Positions 55,236 to 64,000 of a stretch of 64,000 nt of DNA are shown here, piece by piece. Where the stretch lies: positions 24,700,501 through 24,764,500 of the forward strand of contig NC_091094.1 of NCBI RefSeq assembly GCF_024713975.1, in the 5' to 3' direction. Position numbers and translations under genes: made by a program. Source of the stretch: Paralichthys olivaceus. Its lineage: Eukaryota; Chordata; Actinopteri; Pleuronectiformes; Paralichthyidae. Numbering within the stretch: position 1 is the stretch's first letter; each line of letters begins with the position of its first letter. The notes beneath the pieces are model-generated. The model saw nothing but the letters and a program-made list of their open reading frames with translations. It was not told the DNA's origin and did not search any database.

Positions 55236-58200
55236 TTATAGTTTGCTGGGCTCTGTGAGAGATTTCACTCTCAAGACTCCCTCCTGGGAACAGGACACAG
55301 CCAGGACCCCATCTCTTCGCCACAATCTGCCTTGAACCAGTCCTCTACTGCCCCCTGCAGGACACAACACAAACCACGTTAGACAAAAGCATGATGCACA
55401 GGAGTGATCTGTCTCCAGGATTTTGACAAGGTCGGCTGACACAAGCTGCAGCAGTTGCATTCAGGTCGAGTATTGCCACTGATTTGGAATCGCTTCCATA
55501 CTGAATCACAAGGTTATACACTGATTTGTAACTCAATTCAGTTCAAGATTATCAGAGAACACAGGGTGTTAATTGTACAAGGAACCCTTTAAACTGATGC
55601 ATTATAAAATATTAATGTTAGTATTGATATTCTGCAATAAACTCACATTGGGTGATATACTATACTGGCAGATTTGTTTGTGTAGCTCTTAGCAAAATTA
55701 ACAATGTACAACAGACCTCTCTGAAAGTTACTGTGGTTTGGAGACCCTTGTTAAATTTTAAATATACAGAAACCATTATACATTCTTTTATCTAATCACG
55801 CCTGGAAAACTCTAACAGCTGTTTTATATGCCTAAATAGAAAATGTGTACAGCTTCTTCAGACAGAACTCAGCTGCCAGGCTTTTCACCAGAGTTAACAG
55901 GTTGGAACACATCATTCTGGTTATAGCCTCTTTACACTGGCTTGTAATACATTATATGAATTGATTTCAAGGTTCTTTCAAGTACTTACAAGGCACTTAA
56001 TAGTCTGGCTCCTCAGTATATTATGGCTCTTTCATCCCCTTACAACCATGATTCCACTTCTAGATCCTCGGGCAGGGGCCCTTAAACTGGATTGTCGGCG
56101 AAAGACTACGGGGGCATAGAGCTTTTGAAATAAGAGCTCATTGGCTCCTGGACACCCTGCCTGAGGAAATATGGTAGGTCAGTAACTTCCCTTAAATCAA
56201 AGCTTAAAACGTACTTGTATCGTACCGGATTCCCTGATTTACCCTGATACCTCATTCTAGTTTTTACTATCGTAATGGGTGCATACTTAAATATTTGTCA
56301 CACTATCTAAATGTCTATTCAATTTATAGTGTTTTTTGAAATGTATTTCTGAAGCATTCTGTATTGAGAAATGCTATATAAATAAAGATATTATTATTAT
56401 TTCAAAACTGCCTGGCTGCAGTACTGTGATGCAGACAGACACAACAAATGAACCCCAACAGATGAGCAGCACACACAACACTGACCTGCCCATGGGCTGT
56501 CACACTCGTACAACATCCACTCGTCGCTGCGGAAAGTGGTGTGGAACCACATAGCGTGGTCCAGAGAGGCCACGAACTGGGCCTTGTAGCTGGGGTAAGG
56601 CAACAGTGCAGTGCCCAGGAATGCATAATCTGACACATATGCAGCCACACAGCAATGCAGCTTCATGTTGCCTTCACCTACATAAACACACATATAAAAT
56701 ATATCATCAAATTCAGCTTATAGTGTCTTAAAAGTCTCACAATTTCATTTATTTTCACATAAAAAATGTTTCCAACATGTATGGAGTGTTGCAACATTTT
56801 TCTTGTGCATGCCTTCAACTGCTAAGTTTGCTGTATCATTAAATATTGATACTATCTACTACTAGCTACTACTGTTTTAGCTGCAGCAAAGCACTTAAAA
56901 AAACACTTAAAAAATTGGACACTGTAGAATTTCAGGATGTAGCTTCAAATTCTATTCCACATATGTAACACATTTTTGCAAACAGCAGAATAATTAATTA
57001 AGCTAATTTTACCAATGTATCCATGTGCTCGCACCCAGAACAGCTTCTTCGGCTCACAGGCAGCAGGTCTGTAAGAGGGTAGTGGCTGGACTGGCTTTAT
57101 CTCAATGGGGATCTCATTAGCCAGCAGTTTGTTAAGGCCTTGTCTTAATTTCTCCGACAGGTCTGGTTTACTGTAAAATAACAGAAGATCGTGATTGAGA
57201 AACACCATCTGCAGGGCAGTTCAAGGACTTTTATAGCAAATATATTTCTGTTAAAGAGTCACTGTGTCTGCTGTTAGTGGAACTGCTTCAGATAGCACCT
57301 CTGTAAGATTCTACTGGGATACTCATAGACCAGATGTTTCAAATAAAATGAACAAGTGATCATGGAATAAATAAAGAACTTAGATATTTGAATGATGAAT
57401 TGACTTTTCCAGTAACCTCATTCTTCTATGTTACTTCACTTTTCATCTTCTCAATCATTTCACAGCTTTTTTCCCTCTTTGTCCCCGTCATGCACTTTTC
57501 ATGGAAAAACAGCAGACGCTGTTTAAAAAAAATTAAAGCTTGAAACTACTGATGGTAACTTCTAATGTAATACTGTAATCTAACCAATTGAGAATAAAAG
57601 CTCCACATATGCCTTGCTATACGTGTGCTTTGTCTGTATGAGTCCCTTGTGAATGTTGCTTTTTTTTCCATAAACAAAACAAATGGTTGTTCTACTTGAG
57701 ATAAAGATGAATAAGCTCCTCCACATTGAGGAGGTCTTCGGGCGGAGGGACCACAGGCATGGTAAACTGATGCTGCACAGGGCTCGGCTGCAGCTTGTGG
57801 AAGGACGCTTGGCAGATCAGTATTGGCTGTCCGTGCTGGATGGCCCTCACGGAGCGCACTGTGAAACTACGACCATCTCTTGTGCGGTCCACCTGGTACA
57901 GCACTGGAACCTTAGGATCCCCTGAAAAACATCCAGAAGACATCTGAAGAGAAACAGTAACTGGGACTCTCTCTGTGCACAATTATCTGGACCTTTCTAT
58001 CGATTATGATATGATTATGGTTGGTAGATGAGGAACTGTTCAATGGAGAACTCTGTGAAACTGTTTCTTTTCAGTTCTTCTTTTGAAATCTTGCTATTAT
58101 CAATTAACACTCTCTAATATCACATGTTCAGTTCACGTCTTATGGAGTCAGCTCATCTTACCTGCTCGCACAAAGTAGCAGTGAAGCGAATGGGCATAGA

Positions 58201-59359
58201 AGTTGTCAGCGACAGATTTCGCCGCGGCAACAAGGGCCTGACCGATTATTTGACCCCCAAACAAACGCTGGGAGCGCGGTACCCAGTGATGCGTCCCTCT
58301 GTAGAAAATTTGAAAAACAAATATAGTCTAATAAAACATTCCTCCAACAACAGATACCTCTATGATGGCTCTGATGTTCAGTCTACTCATTGATTTGAAT
58401 GAGAGTAAGTTCATTAAAGCCAACACCTGTTGATTTACAGGTGTACTCTTAACTTTGAGATACAAATGATACAGTGTTTTGTATTTTGCATTCATAAACA
58501 AAGCAGCAGGGTGGGGATGTACTGCAACGTAAGCGTTTCTGCACTTCCGGTTCCTTTCTCCCAAAGTTGGAAACTTGGAATAAGGTCTGTGGTTCACACG
58601 AGCTCAGTTAAAACAGTATCATGTTCTATTCCATGACATAAAACACACCAGTTAATTCATCTCTGGTGCTGTATATGTTAAGAAAGGGCTACATGAGACT
58701 ACACAGGTTGTCAACAACATTTTATCATCAAGCTGAACAGGAAAACTACTGAATAACAGTCCGCCTTTACATCCTTGTTGTGTTTATACTCACTTCCTTC
58801 CTAAACAACATCAACTGTCCTCTGCAGAACACGTGGGAGAGATGGCTCAACTAGAAATAGGAACATTTATGGTGGTGACGCATAAGTCCGCGCTGTAGTC
58901 CGTGTGGTTCAGACTAATGTTAGCACACTTTAAAACACACAGACGTTGTGTTCATTTGTTGTTCTTGTGTTGCTGAACAAAACGTGTCATAAAGCTTAGA
59001 TGGCTAAAGAGTATATTTCCTGCAGGAATACAAACGCCAAGGAAAAAGAGACAAGGGAACAGTTTAGGTGTGGAACCCATAAAGTCAATTCCTGCAGTAC
59101 TCTGTTGTTTCTATACGCCCAGGTGATGTCGTCACAGCGGTGCACGGTGACCTCACCTGTACAAGTCTACGTCCAGCTTCTCTAAGTTCAAAACGCTGGT
59201 GACCAGGACGCTTTTCAGGTCCTTGGTGGACTGGGCTTCCGCTCCATGCTCAGGCCTGTCCGGGCTCTCATCCTCTGGGGACCCAGCGCTCCCTGAACCA
59301 TCGCAACTCTGTGTTAGACCGCTAACATCGTTGACAGTGTCCGCCTCTCTGTCTGCCAT
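55236..59359 (-). CDS. acot8: Acyl-CoA thioesterase 8 (peroxisomal), 6 coding exons
   Basis: Hydrolyses acyl-CoAs, including bile-acid intermediates, inside peroxisomes. Exons: 59359-59157, 58298-58162, 57921-57696, 57170-57013, 56677-56486, 55354-55236, giving 344 codons; human has 319, the extra length lying mainly in an acidic N-terminus (residues 1-45). The fold is a TesB-type double hotdog: LFGGQIIGQALVAAAKS and HSLHCYFVRAGDPKVPVLYQV in the first half, HCCVAAYVSDYAFLGTALLP and VASLDHAMWFH in the second. By analogy with bacterial TesB, the likely catalytic set is the Asp of SLDHAMW (about residue 281), the Ser/Gly turn of SPWAGGSRG and the Gln of SQEGVLR. The last three residues are SKL, a perfect PTS1 peroxisomal import signal. 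Intron 5 holds a LINE fragment. Confidence 0.96.
55790..56402 (+). mobile_element. LINE 3' end fragment in acot8 intron 5
   Basis: Broken frames match the C-terminal part of L2/CR1-type LINEs: LQNSAARLFTRVNR-like text near 55855-55900, a HWLVIHY-like step near 55940, and FKVLSSTYKALNSLAPQYIM near 55965-56025. It closes with a GCTATATAAATAAAG tail and ATT repeats at 56376-56402. Confidence 0.7.
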
Positions 59360-59479
59360 GTTTCTCTGCAGACTTCTTCTCGATCTTCAGAGTCTGGACG
59401 CAGCGAAAACACATTGCTGCCCTCTTCAGGCCAAGCACAGAACTCCACTGATCATCGTAAACCAGTGACTGTGTATTTA

Positions 59480-59815
59480 TTTACTTAAATGTATCTTTAT
59501 AAACAGAACATATATCTTCATATAAAACAGAGAATGTATCTTCATATTTTTATATGCATATATATATATATATATATATCTTCATTAACATTGTATGTGT
59601 ATCTATTTATCTTTCTAATCAGAGAATGTATCTTCGTATTTGTACATACATGTATATATCTTCATATACAGTGTATGTCTCTATTACTCTTTAGAAACAG
59701 AGAATATATCTTCATATCTTTAGTGTATATATCTTTATATACCGTCAATAGATCTTTGTATCTTTGTATATAGCGAATATATTTTATATATCCTATATGC
59801 AGTGTATATATCTTT
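59480..59815. repeat. Degenerate tandem array around a 'GTATCTTCATAT' core
   Basis: The phrase TATCTTCATAT or TATCTTTATAT recurs at irregular steps of about 20-40 bases, often after CAGAGAATG or CAGTG, with (TA)n at 59559-59578. It is a decayed minisatellite just upstream of acot8. Confidence 0.8.
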
Positions 59816-61234
59816 ATGTGCAGTGTCATTGTTTTCACATCTTCATATAGCCTATTCAGTCACCCATCCTGCATAGTATGTTCTGCTTGTGAGATGTTAC
59901 AGAAAGAGTTACCTTCTCTGTGATAGTAGCTGCAGTGGATTAAAACCAGTGTAACAGTCTCAGCACTTGCCATCTGTTTTGAAGCACAGTTTACCTCTTT
60001 CAGCCTAGTTTAGTATGGCTTCACCTCTTCTGCCTCTTCTGAAGATCAAATTATGTTTCACACTTGGCTGTACATAGAAACAGAAGCAGTCTGTGACTAA
60101 CCTTTCTCTATTCTAAGTGCTTAAGTCAGAGGAAGCTATTGCACCCAACGTCAGATTCTGCTAGATATTTTCTCAAATCTTGTACTTTTTCCACATGTTC
60201 CCCTCATGTCATTCTGTACTCTAACTAGACCCCCCCAGGAATCTATAATCATTTTAACCCTTTTAAATTGACATGATATAACTTGAGCTTGTGCTTGTGT
60301 TGTTTTCTTTTTAAAACCAAATGCCTCATACTTGAAATACATTTATTCTTCCTATATATCTACTTTGTCTTACCCCTGCAGAAACTGCCTGAAATATAAT
60401 CCATATTACAAACATTATTCCATATGGCGCCATCATCAGCAAAAAAAACACTTAATGTGGATTGCAGGACTGTCACCTCATTACCACATCATTTTCCATT
60501 CGGGTGCACCCAGTAATGGTTGTTCCAACTGCCTGAGCTTCTGCGATCACGCCCACCACAAACAACATGTCTTAAGCATCTACTGCAGATGAACATGTTC
60601 GAGCTCAAGCTGGTTTTCATGGTTTACAGTATGTTGACACATGCACAGTGATACATGGAAGGAATTGATGTACCATTATGACTTCCCCTGCCATATCTGT
60701 ATGTAGCAGGATGAATAAATCATCAAATGGGAGTGAAGGTGTAGTAGAAAGCCTCTGAGCATGTAATGAGGCTCTAAGCCCATGGGTATCAGTCTCTGTT
60801 CATACAATTTCCCTTCACTATTACTGGTGTTGTTGGGGGACATTCAGTTCTAAAGTGTTCCCACTGCTCCTGCAGGTCATCAGTAAACATGGCGACCACT
60901 GTCAGTGTTTTTATTGTGTAGGTTTTCCATTCAAATGCTTCTAATTCCTCGTTACTGCTCTGATCCACTTGAAATAAATGAAGCACCCAGAAAGAAGCAA
61001 TAGAGTAATCTGTCATGGAATAACCAACACTGTTCCGACATTGTGTCGGGTTTTAAGGACGACCATGAATTTTGTCAAATTTTAAAATCTGTCCCTCTCT
61101 CTGCTGCTGTCAGCTCAGTGTCCAGAACATGAACATAACAGGAAACACAAAACCATGTAATGACGCTGGTGCACACTAACAATGCATTCAGGATATACCT
61201 CTGTCAAGGATGCTGTGTTTTCACCCTGGTCAGT

Positions 61235-61560
61235 TTGTTTGTTTGCTTGTAAGCAAGATTACACAAAACAACTGGACAGATTACAATGGAACCTGATGGA
61301 AGGTTGTAGAGTGTGTCAAGGAAGAACCCATTACAGTTTTGTGTGGATCCAGATCAGGGGATGGATCCAGATTTGTTTCTCCCTTTCTTAAACATAATGA
61401 GATAGCAAGCTTTTCAAAATCTTACATTTTTCCCCGGGATGGCATGTTAAGAGAACTGATATATAAGTGTGTGAAACTGGATGCAGCTTTAGGATTTAGA
61501 ATTTAAGGAGACTGTTGGTGGGGCATGCGCTCCACTAAGGGTCAGTCTAGTTTTGAAAGC
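61235..61560 (+). repeat. Dispersed teleost repeat, 'AAGATTACACAAA' family, copy 2
   Basis: GCAAGATTACACAAAACAAC, CAAGGAAGAACCCATTACAG, GGATCCAGATCAGGGGATGG, GAACTGATATATAAGTGTGT and ATTTAAGGAGACTGTTGGTG parallel the copy at 23230-23580 in the same order and orientation. Confidence 0.7.
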
Positions 61561-61964
61561 CCGAAGACAGCACCATAGAGTATATGAATATTAATTAGTC
61601 CGGTAGACATATGTATATATCAGTGGTATATTAAAATTTAATGTTTAAAGCTAAAACATGTGCTTATAGTGACTTCACATGGATGTCTGAGCTTCACTGT
61701 TTCTTTTGTATTTCTCTCAGGTATTTCTCACAGGCCACAGCAGAGTGTGACTGAGATTTATCATCGGCATATTCATCCTAGTGCAGAACGTTTAGATCAT
61801 GTAAGCATGTTAGAAAATAAAGTGTGAAAAGATTTCTGTAGTAGAGTGCTGACAAATGTTAAATCATATCTTTGTGAATGTAACCATACATTTACAAAAC
61901 ACACTTTATGCTTGATTTAGCACATTATTGGATCAGTGACATTTGTATGTAATGGCTTCGTTTC

Positions 61965-62205
61965 TCCAGTGATGCAGGAGCCACTGCTCTGGCAGAGGGG
62001 AGATCTGTGCTGACAGCTGGGGGCTGTATGAAGCTGGGGTGGTCTGTCGACAGCTGGGCTGCGTCTGCACCACGCAGGGTATTCGGGCAGGCCAGTGGAC
62101 CAATGTGGTTGGACAATGTTCAGTGTGCAGGATATGAGTCAGCAATAACAGACTGTGCACATTTAGGGTTTGGATTCAACAACTGTGGTCACACAGAGCA
62201 AGGTA
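61965..62205 (+). pseudogene. Decayed scavenger receptor cysteine-rich (SRCR) exon
   Basis: The exon is framed by CTCCAG and a donor AGCAAG|GTACAT. One frame reads ICADSWGLYEAGVVCRQLGC; another reads FGQASGPMWLDNVQCAGYES and then ITDCAHLGFGFNNCGHTEQ. Together these are the body of an SRCR domain, as in scavenger receptors and DMBT1-like proteins. The family normally has about ten more residues (NGQWGTVC-like) after CSGRVEV; here CSGRGEI runs straight to CADSW. A frameshift lies between RQLGC and FGQASG. No neighbouring SRCR exons are seen in the window. Confidence 0.7.
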
Positions 62206-62619
62206 CATGTCTACTGTGTCTACCGTCTACATGTCACATTCCCATTTTAGATGGTTGGTTTTAGTATTTGGAATGGTTTGATATAATGCAGTCAAATCAA
62301 AGTGTATTCATATTTCTGCTGCTCACTTTCTTTTCTTGTCTCTGCTCTTCAGACAAACAACGGCTACTCCAGGCCTATCATCCTGTTTGCTCCTGTAATC
62401 AGCTGGAAACTGGTGTATTGTCTACTTTAAACACATTCTCTGGTCACCTGGCAGCCTCTGACTCCTTCCACTACCAGCTGTGTGATTACACTGTTTATAA
62501 TCAAGTGCCATGCTGGGCTGGCCTTCTTGGAAATGAACTGATCACTTCATTATAACGTGAAGTTATATATATTTATTTATTCATTCCCTGGTAGGATTGT
62601 TAACTGTTGCTTTTCTTGT

Positions 62620-62790
62620 CTTGATGAACACTCAAAGCACTTCACAGTACAGGTTTACATTCACCTATACATTTATATATTCATATGTGCAGCACCTTTT
62701 TCTATTAGAAGGTTTAAGGATCTTGCCTCGATAAGGGGAAAACTGGGATTGAACCACCAACCTTCAGGATGGAGGAGGAGCCACAGCCGC
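62620..62790 (+). repeat. Teleost repeat 'AAGCACTTCACAGTACAGG', copy 1
   Basis: Steps in order: AAAGCACTTCACAGTACAGG, ACATTCACCTATACATTTAT, GCAGCACCTTTTTCTATTAG, ACTGGGATTGAACCACCAAC and GAGCCACAGCCGCCTGCCAG. The same skeleton recurs at 63385-63600. Confidence 0.75.
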
Positions 62791-63384
62791 CTGCCAGATA
62801 GACAGCAAAAAAAATGTTGGGCCTCATCAAATTTGACCACTCGAACATTGTGTGTGTGTGTCAGCTCAGTGTTTGAACTCCCAGACTCCAGTTCTTAATG
62901 TTTCCTCTCTCATCTCTGTATGTATTTAATATGTATTTATTAAGAGAGATTCATGTAGTTGTATAAATTATACAATTTATGCAGTGGTCAACTGGCACTC
63001 CCATACAGTATTTCCCGACAGAGCTGTCCCATTAAAGTTATGATATAGTCAACTGCATTTATCTTTTCATACTACTTTAAATACAAAAAGACACAGAATG
63101 TGTGTTTGTGTCTGCATTTCTGGATTTGGAACATATTTCCCATACCTGCTTGCATTCAGTTTTTTTCTTAGCTGTAGTGTTTTTGTTAGCTATGCACTAA
63201 GCCGAGTATTCTTAGTCCTCACTGTGTGACAGAGCCTGGGATCATTCTTTTATTTGTAAGGCAACATCAGACCTGACTTAAACATTGCTTTCCTAACTTC
63301 GTAAAACAAAACATAACAAATAAGCACGGCAGAGTATTCCATAGTAGTACATGGTCTGTATCCTAATAATGCTTTTTCTTCATG

Positions 63385-63600
63385 ACCACTCAAAACTCTA
63401 TATAGCAATTCATGTACACATTCATTCTGTGCATCTCTGTGCAGCACTTTCTCTATTTCTATCTACCATCAGGGGCAATTTGGAGTTCAGTACCTTGCCC
63501 ACGGGCACTGCGGCATGCGGAATGGAGGAGACAGGGATCACACCGCCATCCTTCTGGTTAGTGGATGATCCACTCTATCTCCTGAGCCACAGGAGTAACA
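63385..63600 (+). repeat. Teleost repeat 'AAGCACTTCACAGTACAGG', copy 2
   Basis: Steps in order: ATGTACACATTCATTCTGTG, GCAGCACTTTCTCTATTTCT, ACCATCAGGGGCAATTTGGA, CCTTGCCCACGGGCACTGCG, CACCGCCATCCTTCTGGTTA and TCCTGAGCCACAG. It is more complete in the middle than copy 1. Confidence 0.75.
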
Positions 63601-64000
63601 CTGAACTTGTTGTTGTATAGAAAGGATAAAATAAACTGCGGACCCGTTGCTTTTTAACGTCCCTTCACACTGTCGGAGGCAATGAAAATATATCTAATTG
63701 TCATTCTTTCTTTACCCATACAATCATGGCCTTGACAGGTACAAAGCCAAAGACTACATCTTTGCGGTCCTGTAAATGTTCATGTTAGTGAGCCAAGCTC
63801 TGTGGTTTCAGATGACTGCTTTACCACTCGCGTGTCAAACCCTGATGAACAGTATATGATGCTTCCTCATTCTTTCCAGGTGTGTGTCTCAAAAGGCTTG
63901 TGGATAAAAATTGTCGAGTCGTCCTAGTGACTCAGCCTGACATGTCTGCCAGCTATCCTCCTGACCCTCAATGTCTGCCATCGTGCAGCTCATTCCTGTG

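Larger units (their letters stand above)
59360..61964. other. Intergenic region after the acot8 promoter
   Basis: This holds a degenerate short tandem array (59480-59815) and a dispersed repeat (61235-61560). The rest shows no supported exon. Open frames near 60332-60592 and 60789-61016 resemble nothing I know. Confidence 0.55.
62206..64000. other. Repeat-rich end of the window
   Basis: Two copies of a fish repeat lie at 62620-62790 and 63385-63600. I see no supported exon elsewhere, although the window ends inside possible further SRCR gene territory. Confidence 0.5.

Noticed and set aside
60789-61016. 75-residue minus-strand frame (EELEAFEWKTYTIKTL)
   Set aside because: It faintly recalls a transposase or domesticated protein, but no motif could be named and no neighbouring exons are seen.

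Overview
The window is vertebrate genomic DNA, most likely from a spiny-rayed teleost fish. It holds intron-rich genes with GT-AG splice sites and orthologues of single-copy vertebrate genes. It also holds fish-type repeats: L2/CR1-group LINEs with a (TCTA)n tail, Tc1-like transposons and short inverted-repeat elements. Nothing in it looks prokaryotic or viral. Exons were read by hand from splice signals, frame continuity and recalled family sequences. Boundaries are therefore good predictions, not transcript-proven.

Layout: (1) 463-5602 (+) bpi/lbp-type lipid-binding protein, 473 codons. (2) 6630-12168 (-) cdk5rap1, 606 codons. (3) 12470-16150, an old minus-strand LINE split by a younger plus-strand L2-type LINE. 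(4) 17301-19534 (+) ghrh, a 142-residue prepro-hormone with its promoter and poly(A) signal. (5) 21175-29335 (-) rpn2, 643 codons, with competing last exons. (6) 31573-36607 (-) mybl2, 630 codons. (7) 38140-41375 (-) a broken partial copy of ift52 carrying a Tc1-like insertion. (8) 42472-43063 (+) a small two-exon gene I do not recognise. (9) 43766-47880 (-) intact ift52, 435 codons. (10) 49703-54142 (-) srsf6, 346 codons. (11) 55236-59359 (-) acot8, 344 codons ending in the peroxisomal signal SKL. (12) 61965-62205 (+) a decayed SRCR-domain exon. The last 2 kb is repeat-rich.

The genes do not form a pathway. They are a conserved linkage group: human BPI, CDK5RAP1, GHRH, RPN2, MYBL2, IFT52, SRSF6 and ACOT8 all lie on chromosome 20q, and IFT52 and MYBL2 are neighbours there too. 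The fish order is reshuffled.

Most worth a second look: the ift52 duplication, whose identity to the parent changes sharply along its length; the unrecognised gene between the two copies, whose 3' end interlocks with that of ift52; the alternative C-terminal exons of rpn2; and a candidate frame-shifting exon in srsf6 intron 2.
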